Part shown: one piece after another, positions 28,985 through 37,381 of the stretch
Layout of the letters: every line of letters starts with the position of its first letter
How positions within the stretch are numbered: the first letter of the stretch is position 1
NCBI RefSeq assembly: GCF_013623905.1
Contig: NZ_JABKDD010000013.1
Coordinates: 1-64,000 of the forward strand
Source: Brevibacterium sediminis
GTDB lineage: Bacteria > Actinomycetota > Actinomycetes > Actinomycetales > Brevibacteriaceae
Direction: 5' to 3'
DNA: 64,000 nt
Made by a program: the position numbers and the translations under genes
The notes under the pieces: model-generated
Told to the model about the DNA's origin: nothing
Databases searched by the model: none
The model's input: only the letters and a program-made list of their open reading frames with translations

Positions 28985-29695
28985 ATGACTGAGACCCCGC
29001 GGCAGCGCGCCCGCATCGAAACGGAAGCGCAGATCACGGCCATCGGCAATCGCATGATCGATGACGAGGGCGTCGACGGGCTGTCGCTGCGAGCGATCGC
29101 CCGTGAGCTCGGAGTAGTCTCCAGTGCGGTGTATCGGTACGTGAAGAGTCGTGATGAACTGCTGACGATCCTCATCCGCGATGCCTTCACAGAGATCGCC
29201 GATGCTGTCGATGAGGCGCTGGACGGTCACCGCAGTGTCGAGACGCTGGCCCTGGCGATGCTCGAATGGTCGAGGAGACATCCGAGTCGGTGGGCGCTGA
29301 TCTACGGCACGCCGATCGCCGACTATGAGGCTCCGCGTGAGGAGACCGTTGTGCCGGGGACTCGAATCATGGTGACGCTCGCGGAACTGGTCGCGGAAAT
29401 TCGGGACGACGCCGAGGCGGCGACTGAGGGGGACGCGAAGCCGAGAGGGTCGGCGGCGAAGAGTTTGCAGGGCGGCAAAGAGCGGCGAGGGATGGAGGCC
29501 GCGCTGCAGCCTCTGCGGGACGGGCTTGCGGAGCTCGGTCTCGACTATGACGATCACGTGATTTTGGAGACCATCACGATCTGGGTTGCTGTGATCGGGC
29601 TGATCAACGGTCTGCGGTTCGGCCAATTCGGGCCGGGATTCGACGACGTCGAAGACGATCTCATGTCCGAGGTGATCGGCCGCCTCGGCGCGTGA
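28985..29695 (+). CDS. TetR-family transcriptional regulator
   Basis: A 236-residue repressor. The helix-turn-helix lies at about residues 30-58 (LSLRAIARELGVVSSAVYRYVKS). The C-terminal ligand domain resembles the WHG/TetR_C type, with a HPSRWALIYGTP block at about residue 99. A basic and Gly-rich loop sits at about 140-165. It is expected to repress the divergent NAD-binding protein gene and itself through the two palindromes. The ligand is unknown. Confidence 0.88.
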   Translation: MTETPRQRARIETEAQITAIGNRMIDDEGVDGLSLRAIARELGVVSSAVYRYVKSRDELLTILIRDAFTEIADAVDEALDGHRSVETLALAMLEWSRRHPSRWALIYGTPIADYEAPREETVVPGTRIMVTLAELVAEIRDDAEAATEGDAKPRGSAAKSLQGGKERRGMEAALQPLRDGLAELGLDYDDHVILETITIWVAVIGLINGLRFGQFGPGFDDVEDDLMSEVIGRLGA

Positions 29696-29749
29696 ATCGG
29701 TGATCATCTGCGGGCTAGGACACGGCCGCCTCGGCGAATGAGGATATGA

Positions 29750-29782
29750 CAACGGCCCCCGATCGATGATCGAGGGCCGTTG
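29750..29782. terminator. Bidirectional terminator between tetR and the DUF1844 gene
   Basis: Stem 29750-29764 with 29768-29782, 14 of 15 pairs, and a 3-base loop. Confidence 0.75.
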
Positions 29783-29805
29783 CGTGAGTGGTCGGCGGGG
29801 GAGTG

Positions 29806-30177
29806 TCAGCGGACGGGGCCGGTGAACTTCTCTCCGGGGCCTTCGCCGGGGGCGTCGGGGTATTCCGAAGCCTCGCGGAAGGCCAGCTGCAGGCTGCGCA
29901 GACCATCGCGCAGCGGGCGGGCGTGGTGGTCGCCGATCACGGTGGCCGCACCGGTGACGAAGCCGGCCAGTGCGGTGATGAGCTTGCGGGCCTCATCGAG
30001 GTCCTGGAGGTCGGCGCCGCGACCTTCGGCGGTGTCCTCGGCCAGGCCGCACTTGACGGCGGCAGCGGACATGAGGTGGACGGCGCTGGAGGTGATGACC
30101 TCGACGGCGGGGACCTCGGCGATGTCGCGCGTAACGTCGGCGATCGCCTCGGCGGGAACAGATTCTTCAGAACTCAT
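29806..30177 (-). CDS. DUF1844 domain protein
   Basis: A 123-residue protein with the DUF1844 core (AVHLMSAAAVKCGL, then DLDEARKLITALAGFV). It is usually encoded next to infC in actinobacteria, here divergently. The function is unknown. The tail is Pro/Gly-rich. The ATG at 30177 starts about 300 bases before infC on the other strand. Confidence 0.85.
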   Translation of the reverse strand: MSSEESVPAEAIADVTRDIAEVPAVEVITSSAVHLMSAAAVKCGLAEDTAEGRGADLQDLDEARKLITALAGFVTGAATVIGDHHARPLRDGLRSLQLAFREASEYPDAPGEGPGEKFTGPVR

Positions 30178-30334
30178 GCCATAAGCTTGACATATAAATC
30201 AATGCGGCGATCACACCAGGGCCTCGATGTGCGAAGAGTCATGAAGCGTAGTACACTGGTAGCTGGTGCGAAGCGGAGTCTGTCTCCCACCTTGATCGCG
30301 AAGAGCGATCGGGTCCAAAGATCTGTCCGTCAGG

Positions 30335-30340
30335 TATAGT
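30335..30340 (+). promoter_or_regulatory. Candidate -10 box (TATAGT) of the infC operon
   Basis: TATAGT preceded by GG would start a leader of about 130 bases. A second candidate, TACACT, lies at 30252-30257. Neither has a strong -35. Confidence 0.4.
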
Positions 30341-30403
30341 CTGATCGGGTCCAGATCGAGGTGTATTCACTGAACGTACGTCTACCGTACTGCTCGTGTG
30401 TGC

Positions 30404-30438
30404 AGGCTCCCTTGGCATGTGTCAACGGGAGCCTTTTT
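30404..30438 (+). promoter_or_regulatory. Attenuator-like hairpin with T-tract in the infC leader
   Basis: AGGCTCCC at 30404-30411 pairs with GGGAGCCT at 30427-30434, followed directly by a run of T to 30438. This is an intrinsic terminator placed 39 bases before the infC start, so transcription of infC-rpmI-rplT could be set by read-through. Upstream, GATCGC-N5-GCGATC at 30294-30310 forms another hairpin. L20-binding leaders control this operon in Firmicutes; whether this one does is unknown. Confidence 0.7.
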
Positions 30439-30476
30439 CGTTGTCACGACCACATTTGAGCAAAAGGAGTGAACAC

Positions 30477-31106
30477 ATCAGCGAGACGCGCATCAATGAC
30501 CGGATTCGGGTTCCCGAGGTCCGGTTGGTCGGACCCAATGGTGAACAGGTCGGTATCGTTGCCATTCGCAAGGCACTCGATCTCGCCGGTGAAGCCGGCC
30601 TCGACCTCGTCGAGGTAGCACCACAGGCGAAGCCACCCGTAGCCAAGCTCATGGACTACGGAAAATTCAAATATGAATCTGCCCAGAAAGCCAGAGAAGC
30701 CCGGAAGAACCAGGCGAACACTGCGCTGAAGGAGATCCGCTTCCGTCTCAAGATCGACGAACACGATTACGAGACGAAGAAGGGCCACGTCACCCGCTTC
30801 CTCGAAGGCGGCGACAAGGTCAAGGTCATGATCATGTTCCGCGGACGTGAGCAGTCCCGTCCCGAGATGGGCATCAAGCTGCTCAACCGCTTGGCCGAAG
30901 ATGTGTCCGATCTTGGCTCCGTCGAATCCTCACCGCGAGTCGACGGACGCAACATGGTGATGGTCATCGCCCCGCACAAGTCAAAGTCTGACGCCAAGGC
31001 GGAGGCCCGGAAGGCATCGGCAGATGCCAAGGGCAAGTCCGCTGAGGTGAAGTCCCGTCGCGATCGGGTCGCTGCAGAGAAGAACGCAGCTCGCCCGGAC
31101 GCGTGA
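30477..31106 (+). CDS. infC: Translation initiation factor IF-3 (probable ATC start)
   Basis: Binds the 30S subunit and proofreads the start codon and initiator tRNA. The N-terminal domain ([17 protein letters not shown]) and the C-terminal domain ([30 protein letters not shown]) are complete. A basic Lys/Ala-rich tail of about 30 residues follows. I place the start at ATC 30477: AGGAG at 30465-30469 lies 7 bases before it, and the protein then begins ISETRIND, as in relatives. An in-frame TTG at 30456 would put the ribosome site inside the gene. IF-3 discriminates against such codons, so an ATC start would allow self-regulation, as known for AUU in E. coli infC. Confidence 0.93.
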   Translation: MSETRINDRIRVPEVRLVGPNGEQVGIVAIRKALDLAGEAGLDLVEVAPQAKPPVAKLMDYGKFKYESAQKAREARKNQANTALKEIRFRLKIDEHDYETKKGHVTRFLEGGDKVKVMIMFRGREQSRPEMGIKLLNRLAEDVSDLGSVESSPRVDGRNMVMVIAPHKSKSDAKAEARKASADAKGKSAEVKSRRDRVAAEKNAARPDA

Positions 31107-31206
31107 GAAATTAAGTACGTCGCGTTCCAGGTCCGTCCTGGTCTGTGCGTGTGAAGTAGTTGCCAGCGGTTGACGCGGGCAACGAATTGCAAAGGAGAAC
31201 GGCACT

Positions 31207-31413
31207 ATGCCGAAGCAGAAGACGAACAGCAGCGCCAAGAAGCGTATGCGCGTGACTGGCAGTGGCAAGATCATGCGTGAAGGCGTGAACAACCAGCACA
31301 AGTTCGAGGGCAAGTCCTCGGCTCGTAAGCGCCGCGTGTCCACCGACCAGGAACTCACCGGCGGCGACCGCGCCATGGCCCGCAAGCTTCTGGGCAAGCT
31401 CAAGGGCAGGTGA
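31207..31413 (+). CDS. rpmI: 50S ribosomal protein L35
   Basis: A 68-residue basic protein with the L35 pattern MPKQKTNSSAKKRMRVTGSG. The ATG at 31207 follows AAAGGAG. It is the middle gene of the infC-rpmI-rplT operon. Confidence 0.97.
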   Translation: MPKQKTNSSAKKRMRVTGSGKIMREGVNNQHKFEGKSSARKRRVSTDQELTGGDRAMARKLLGKLKGR

Positions 31414-31436
31414 GACCCCTTTCGGGTCTTTCTTTC
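31413..31436 (+). terminator. Short hairpin with T-rich tail between rpmI and rplT
   Basis: AGACCC at 31413-31418 pairs with GGGTCT at 31424-31429, followed by TTCTTTC. It overlaps the rpmI stop and is weak, so partial termination or RNA processing is more likely than full stop. Confidence 0.4.
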
Positions 31437-31541
31437 CCGGACAGTCTCCGGGATCTCCCACGGGCAGTCGAAAGCGGCTCCCACAGCTTGAACCAGAGTC
31501 CGGCACCGCCGGCAGATACGAACTTTCTAAAGGAGTAACAC

Positions 31542-31931
31542 GTGGCACGTGTGAAGAGAGCGGTCAACGCTCACAAGAAGCGCCGGGTCATCCTCGACCG
31601 GGCAAGCGGCTACCGCGGACAGCGCTCGCGCCTGTACCGCAAGGCCAAGGAACAGGTCATCCACTCGCTGGTCTACAGCTACCGTGACCGTCGCAAGCGC
31701 AAGGGCGACTTCCGTCGTCTCTGGATCCAGCGCATCAACGCCGGCGCCCGCGCCAACGGTATGACCTACAACCGTTTCATCCAGGGCCTCAAGGCCGCTG
31801 GAGTCGAGGTCGACCGTCGCATGCTCGCCGAGCTCGCCGTGAACGACTCGGCTACCTTCGCGCACCTGGTCAAGGTCGCCAAGGATGCACTTCCTGCTGA
31901 CGTCAACGCAGCGAAGACCGACGCCGCCTGA
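31542..31931 (+). CDS. rplT: 50S ribosomal protein L20
   Basis: A 129-residue basic rRNA-binding protein. The N-terminal [16 protein letters not shown] and the central [20 protein letters not shown] are diagnostic. L20 nucleates assembly of the 50S subunit and represses its own operon in several bacteria. The GTG at 31542 follows AAAGGAG. A strong terminator closes the operon. Confidence 0.97.
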   Translation: MARVKRAVNAHKKRRVILDRASGYRGQRSRLYRKAKEQVIHSLVYSYRDRRKRKGDFRRLWIQRINAGARANGMTYNRFIQGLKAAGVEVDRRMLAELAVNDSATFAHLVKVAKDALPADVNAAKTDAA

Positions 31932-31990
31932 GCAGCGTCTTATCTAAACTCCGGTCACTTAAGTGACTGACCGATCGCCTCGGTGATCGA

Positions 31991-32023
31991 CGACGGCCCC
32001 GAACTGCAGGTTCGGGGCCGTCG
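31991..32023 (+). terminator. Terminator after rplT
   Basis: A perfect 14-base-pair stem (31991-32004 with 32010-32023), a 5-base loop and a T-rich tail. Confidence 0.88.
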
Positions 32024-32131
32024 GTCTTTCTGCCAGGACCTGCCTGGTCCCTTTTCCAGCTTCTGCCTCTTCAGCCTCCATCTCTTCTACTTCAGCACTC
32101 AACGGATCGAACGGATCGAGAACACGGTTTC

Positions 32132-32953
<822 letters not shown>

Positions 32954-33101
32954 GGGGCTGGGCGGCCTCGGTTGATTGAGGACGGTGCTCACGACTGGCT
33001 CGCTGATCTGCGGGCGTGGTTCAATTCTGCGGTGATCTACGCTACTGTGGCGACAAGTAACCTAGTCGATTAACAGCAGCAGTCAGGGCGGTGAGACGAG
33101 C

Positions 33102-33389
33102 GTGGTTGATATTGCCGATGCGCCGAAGTCTCTGGCGACGCTGCGGAGCCATCATCTCAAGGAAGCGATCGAGTCAGTGGTCGTCTTCTCGGCTGTTGCG
33201 TGTATTTTCTGGGTACTCGATTTCGGTACGGGGGCCTCTCCGTCGGTACCGCAACTGCTGTTCACGGTGACGGTGCCTGTTGCACTCATCAAAGAGTATG
33301 TCGTCTACACCTCGGCGGTGAAGAGACTCGGTTTCGTCGATGTCCCGAAAACGGCGACGGCAGGAGTCTCAGCTTCCCGCGGCCGCTGA
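33102..33389 (+). CDS. Small membrane protein of unknown function
   Basis: A 95-residue protein with two hydrophobic helices (about residues 24-45 and 50-72) and a short polar tail. I do not recognise a family. The proposed start is a GTG at 33102. Codon use is GC-rich at third positions but less extreme than in neighbours. The gene stands alone between the methyltransferase and a convergent VOC gene. Confidence 0.55.
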   Translation: MVDIADAPKSLATLRSHHLKEAIESVVVFSAVACIFWVLDFGTGASPSVPQLLFTVTVPVALIKEYVVYTSAVKRLGFVDVPKTATAGVSASRGR

Positions 33390-33456
33390 GACGCGGACGA
33401 CTGTGCGCTCATCGTGCGGGAATGCCCTCCGCGACCGTCCGGCAGGTACGTAAAAA

Positions 33457-33876
33457 CTATTCCGCCGCAGTTGCGGCCTTCGCGGTCTGCTCATTGGCGA
33501 CGAGCTCCCAGATGTAGCCGTCGAGGTCAGCGAAGTAGCCCATGTACGAGCCATCGACATCTTGACCAGGATCGGCTGATCCACCGGCGGCGACAGCACG
33601 GTCAAGTACCTCGTCGATCTCAGCACGCGTGGCGAATGCACACGAGATGATGCTGGCGCCGGGAACCGGATTCTTCGAACCGGGCTGGCCAGAGAGCTCG
33701 AGGTACTGACCGTATTCGTCGGCGGTGATGAAGAAGATGGAGAGGTTCGGCAGCTCGAAGGCGACGATGCCGTCCTCCACACCGTCGGTTTCGAGGCCGA
33801 GTCCATCGGCGTAGAAGTTTGCGGTGGCCTGCGGGTCGGCGACGGGCAATGACAGGATCGTTGTCAGTGGCTTCAT
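33457..33876 (-). CDS. VOC/glyoxalase family protein
   Basis: A 139-residue single-domain protein with the usual start (TTILSLPVADPQATANFYADGLG) and an end of the form DLDGYIWELVAN. It resembles lactoylglutathione-lyase-like proteins of unknown substrate. The ATG at 33876 lies 6 bases behind TAGACT on the same strand, so it is probably leaderless. Confidence 0.82.
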   Translation of the reverse strand: MKPLTTILSLPVADPQATANFYADGLGLETDGVEDGIVAFELPNLSIFFITADEYGQYLELSGQPGSKNPVPGASIISCAFATRAEIDEVLDRAVAAGGSADPGQDVDGSYMGYFADLDGYIWELVANEQTAKAATAAE

Positions 33877-33882
33877 GCCTGC

Positions 33883-33888
33883 AGTCTA
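33883..33888 (-). promoter_or_regulatory. Candidate -10 box (TAGACT) for the leaderless VOC gene
   Basis: On the minus strand TAGACT is followed by exactly 6 bases and the ATG. Confidence 0.5.
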
Positions 33889-33937
33889 GGGCGGACTGAC
33901 ACGGTTGGGCAGGGTCAGCCGTGTCACCAGCAGCAGT

Positions 33938-33943
33938 TAAGGT
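33938..33943 (+). promoter_or_regulatory. Candidate -10 box (TAAGGT) for the leaderless pentapeptide gene
   Basis: TAAGGT is followed by exactly 6 bases and the ATG at 33950. Confidence 0.5.
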
Positions 33944-33949
33944 GGGCGC

Positions 33950-34609
33950 ATGGTGACTTCAGCCCCACGACCACCGAAGCTCAGCCTCGGCGATCTGATT
34001 CAGGGCTACCTCGGCGATATCGATCCCGAAGAATTCCTCGAAGGGATGGAATTCACCGATCTCAACCTCGCCGAGGCGGATGCCACCCAAGCGACGTTCC
34101 TCGACTGCCGATGGTCGAACGTCAATTTCGGTGATGCCGAGGCACCGATCGACCTCACCGGAGCCAGGATCTCCGGCACGGAGATTACGGACTGCCGCGC
34201 CGACACGTGGACTATGTCCCGTGGAAACCTACTGCACACAGCGATCTCTGGAACACGGATCGGTGCCGGCGTTGTCTATGACAGCGTGTGGGAGAAGGTG
34301 CGATTCACCAATTGCCGTATCTCCTACCTCAACCTGCGTGAGTCGAAGCTCACCGACGTCGAATTCCGCGACTGCAAGATCGACGAGATCGACCTCGACC
34401 GAGCGAAGGTCAGCCGGGTCGCATTTCCGGGCAGCAGCGTCGGAGTCTTCCAGTGCGAAGGCGCCACCCTCGGCAACGTCGACATCCGGGGATTGGAACC
34501 GCACAGAATCTCTGGTGTGCACTCATTGCGCGGAGCGACCATCGACGATACCCAGCTCATGCTCTTCGCCGAACTCTTCGCCTCGGAACTCGGCATCACC
34601 GTGGAGTGA
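33950..34609 (+). CDS. Pentapeptide-repeat protein
   Basis: A 219-residue protein whose middle is built of A(D/N)LxX-like fives: FLDCRWSNVNFGDA, LRESKLTDVEFRDCKIDEIDLDRAKVSRVAF. This gives a right-handed quadrilateral beta-helix. Some such proteins mimic DNA and protect gyrase from fluoroquinolones (Qnr, MfpA), but many do not, and the function here is not known. It has its own promoter and ends at a hairpin shared with the converging dehydrogenase gene. Confidence 0.85.
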   Translation: MVTSAPRPPKLSLGDLIQGYLGDIDPEEFLEGMEFTDLNLAEADATQATFLDCRWSNVNFGDAEAPIDLTGARISGTEITDCRADTWTMSRGNLLHTAISGTRIGAGVVYDSVWEKVRFTNCRISYLNLRESKLTDVEFRDCKIDEIDLDRAKVSRVAFPGSSVGVFQCEGATLGNVDIRGLEPHRISGVHSLRGATIDDTQLMLFAELFASELGITVE

Positions 34610-34620
34610 GCGGACGGTGA

Positions 34621-34654
34621 CTGCAGGGCCCGACGAAACACCCGGGGCCCGCAG
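34621..34654. terminator. Bidirectional hairpin between the pentapeptide and Ldh2 genes
   Basis: CTGC-A-GGGCCC at 34621-34631 pairs with GGGCCC-GCAG at 34645-34654, with one bulged base. It lies between converging genes. Confidence 0.55.
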
Positions 34655-34665
34655 TCTCCACTATC

Positions 34666-35706
34666 TCAGCCCAATGGTCTGAGTCCGTAGACAGCCGCCT
34701 CACGGTTGAGCCGGTCGAGCCCTTCATCCGTGATGTCGGCACCGTTCTCCGCAGTGTCCCGAGCACGGTCGTGCTCGATGAGTCCGGGGTAGTACACTCG
34801 CCCTCCGTCTGCCGGTTCCATCGATGAGATCGCGGCGAGAACAGTGTCGACGAGTTCACCGAACGCCGTCGCACCGACGAACTTGTCGGGGTCCACAACG
34901 ATCATCAGATGGGCCGTGTTCGCGGTCTTGCTCGCATCAAGGAGGTTGCCCACCTCCCCGGTTATGCTCGCCCCGGAGAGCACCCCGGTGAGCAGGTCGA
35001 TCATGAGTGCAAGTCCGGCTCCCTTCGGCCCGCCGATCGGTGCCAGCGAACCCTCGAGCGCCTCGTGTGGGTCCGTAGTGAGCCGACCCTGTGCATCATT
35101 TGCCCAGCCGTGAGGCAAAGTCGTCCGCCCCTCCTCCAGGTACCGGCGGATCTTACCGCGGGCGACAATAGTCGAAGACATGTCCAAGACGGCCATGGGC
35201 TGGTTGATGCTGGGAATGCCGATCGCCACCGGATTCGTCCCGAGCAGCTTGTTCTTGGCATTGAACGGTGGCAGCGCGGGAGACGCATTCGTCATGACGA
35301 TGCCGATGAGTCTGTTCTCGGCAGCGGTCCGAGCATAGTGCCCGGCGATGCCGAAATGATTGGAGTTCTTGACTGAGACCGCTGCGATGCCCATTCTGCG
35401 CGCTTTGTCCATCGCCACGTCCATGGCCCGAGTGGCAGCCACCTGGCCGAAGCCATTGGCCGCATCGACTGTGGCCAGCGCCGCCGTCACCTCGGTGACG
35501 ACCATTTCCGGATCGACCTCCATGACGCCTGCCCTGACGCGTTCGAGGTAGGTCGACAGCCGGGCGACTCCGTGGGAGCCGAGGCCGATGCGGTCGGCTG
35601 CGCACATCACCGTGGCCACGGCCGAAGCGTGCTCGGCCGACATGCCGGCGTTCTGGAGAACGATCGTGGCGAAGTCCTCGAGTCTTGACAGCTCTATTCG
35701 AGGCAT
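34666..35706 (-). CDS. Ldh2-family (malate/L-lactate/ureidoglycolate-type) NAD(P)H-dependent oxidoreductase
   Basis: A 346-residue enzyme of the LDH2/MDG2 group, which oxidises 2-hydroxy acids (malate, sulfolactate, ureidoglycolate, diketogulonate relatives). Diagnostic blocks: GLGSHGVARLSTYLERV near residue 46, AAVSVKNSNHFGIAGHYA near 118 with the catalytic His, and GPKGAGLALMIDLL near 237. The ATG at 35706 follows AAAGGAG; the open frame extends upstream without support. It is probably the last gene of a minus-strand operon with the TRAP-type permease and the fused RraA enzyme, so its substrate is likely the compound imported there. Confidence 0.87.
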   Translation of the reverse strand: MPRIELSRLEDFATIVLQNAGMSAEHASAVATVMCAADRIGLGSHGVARLSTYLERVRAGVMEVDPEMVVTEVTAALATVDAANGFGQVAATRAMDVAMDKARRMGIAAVSVKNSNHFGIAGHYARTAAENRLIGIVMTNASPALPPFNAKNKLLGTNPVAIGIPSINQPMAVLDMSSTIVARGKIRRYLEEGRTTLPHGWANDAQGRLTTDPHEALEGSLAPIGGPKGAGLALMIDLLTGVLSGASITGEVGNLLDASKTANTAHLMIVVDPDKFVGATAFGELVDTVLAAISSMEPADGGRVYYPGLIEHDRARDTAENGADITDEGLDRLNREAAVYGLRPLG

Positions 35707-35746
35707 TGTGCTCCTTTGCGGGTGGGTGGTGTTCGTTGCTGAGCGG

Positions 35747-35989
35747 TCAGTCCTCGTCCTCACCATCTTTGTCGATCGTGGTGTAGTAGCAGTATCCGAG
35801 CAGCCCAACGGCGATTGCGGCGATGATGCTCGGCTGAGACAGCGACTCACGGGCGGCGTCGATCCACGCGCCCTGTGCGAAGAGGATTCCGGCGATCTGG
35901 GTGAAGACGATGATGAAGGCGAGGACGAGGAACACGACCATCGCCAGCGTGAACAGGGGCAGAAAGATGGATCTGAGTGTGGTTTTCAT
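35747..35989 (-). CDS. Small two-helix membrane protein next to the TRAP-type permease
   Basis: An 80-residue protein with two hydrophobic helices (about residues 8-33 and 53-70) and an acidic C-terminal tail DKDGEDED. The ATG at 35989 starts almost at the stop of the upstream permease gene (1-base gap), so the two are coupled. It could be a minimal partner subunit, but it is only about half the size of a normal DctQ small permease and has two rather than four helices. Confidence 0.75.
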   Translation of the reverse strand: MKTTLRSIFLPLFTLAMVVFLVLAFIIVFTQIAGILFAQGAWIDAARESLSQPSIIAAIAVGLLGYCYYTTIDKDGEDED

Positions 35990-35990
35990 G

Positions 35991-37343
35991 TCAACCTCCC
36001 ATGGGGACAGGAACGATGCCCAGCGCGATCAGGACACCGAGGATGAAGAACGGAACGACGTAGTACATGACCAAGGGAATGAACGTCTTCTCCGGTCTGG
36101 CTTTGGTGATGCCGCAGGCGACGAAGATCGATCCCGAGGCCGGTGGCGATGCCCCCTCCGTCGACGCGAATACGAGAATCGCGATGACTGCCAGAAGCGG
36201 ATCGATGCCGGCGCCGACCATCGAGAAGAGCGCCACCTGACCGACCGCGCTCAACGTCGCCGTCGACGACAGCGGACCAGCGACGATGACGATGAGAGCA
36301 CCGATGAGGGTCACCAGCAGCCACAACGGGAGACTCATTGCGCTGAGCACGGAGTTGACGTCCTCGTCGAGACCCAGCGACGCGAGCACCTCTGAGGCGG
36401 TGATGGCGAAGAAGAGAATCGCCCCGATCGTGAAGAAGCGTGGGACGGAGCCCTCGAAGAACCGCCACCACTGGGAAAGAGTCTTCGGGAGCTCTTTCCA
36501 CGCGACGACTGCGCTGATGAAGATGATGAGAATGGGAATCCACATGATGAGTGAGATGTTCTCCATCGAGTCGCCGATGCGCGGCAAGGATGCGAGCAGG
36601 TCGGCAAGTGGCCCGACAGTGACCAGGATCGGGAGGACAGCGCCGAGGAAGATGAGCGCGGATGTCCATCCTCGGCTCAGAGATGTCCTCAGCGCAACGT
36701 GTTCGGCACCGGTTTCGGACTTGATCCCGTCGCGATACACGAACCACCACGTGAGGAAGACTCGGTAGATGACCTGATACGAACCGGCCACCAGCAGTGC
36801 GAGGTAGACCTGAGAAGTCGTCACCAGCGTCCCGGCGAACCCGATCATGATGATCATCGAGGCGCTGGGCGGCAGGGCCGATCCCAAGCCGGCATTGCCG
36901 GCGATGACGGTGGCCGCGCGTTCTCTCTTCCACCCGGTGCGGACCATCCACGGCCCCGTGATCGAGCCGGAGGCCGCCGCGTTGCCTGTGTTCGACCCGC
37001 CGGCTACGGCACCCATGGCTCCCGACGCAGCTGTATCGACGAAGGCGGGTCCGCCGGGGAGCCGGCCGAGCAGGGACGACAGGATTCCGATGAGTTTGTC
37101 CATGACGCCCGTCTTCTCGACGAAGTACGTCATGAAGACGAATGCGACGGCGGCGTAGAGAACGTCGTTCTCGGACGCCTCGACGAACGCGTCGGCCGCG
37201 TACTGCGGAGCGTTTCCTCCGGCGAACAGCAGCGTGGCGATGAAGCCGAGCAGCATTGCTTCGGCCATGTTTCTTTTGACGACGACGTTCCACACCACGA
37301 TGACTGTGATGAAGACCGCCAGAGCGATAAGGGCGAGAGGCAT
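35991..37343 (-). CDS. TRAP-type (DctM-like) large permease subunit
   Basis: A 450-residue membrane protein with about 11-12 helices. The first third carries the family's small-residue region (GLPG-like GRLPGGPAFVDTAASGAMGAVAGGSNTGNAA split over residues 90-125), and the ALPPSASMIIMIGF block aligns with the LIPPS motif of DctM proteins. It is a divergent member. No periplasmic binding protein of the DctP or TAXI type is encoded nearby. The ATG at 37343 follows GGGGAGGA. Confidence 0.8.
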   Translation of the reverse strand: MPLALIALAVFITVIVVWNVVVKRNMAEAMLLGFIATLLFAGGNAPQYAADAFVEASENDVLYAAVAFVFMTYFVEKTGVMDKLIGILSSLLGRLPGGPAFVDTAASGAMGAVAGGSNTGNAAASGSITGPWMVRTGWKRERAATVIAGNAGLGSALPPSASMIIMIGFAGTLVTTSQVYLALLVAGSYQVIYRVFLTWWFVYRDGIKSETGAEHVALRTSLSRGWTSALIFLGAVLPILVTVGPLADLLASLPRIGDSMENISLIMWIPILIIFISAVVAWKELPKTLSQWWRFFEGSVPRFFTIGAILFFAITASEVLASLGLDEDVNSVLSAMSLPLWLLVTLIGALIVIVAGPLSSTATLSAVGQVALFSMVGAGIDPLLAVIAILVFASTEGASPPASGSIFVACGITKARPEKTFIPLVMYYVVPFFILGVLIALGIVPVPMGG

Positions 37344-37381
37344 CTTTGTCCTCCCCTTTCTGGATTCGTTGGCGAAGTTCG

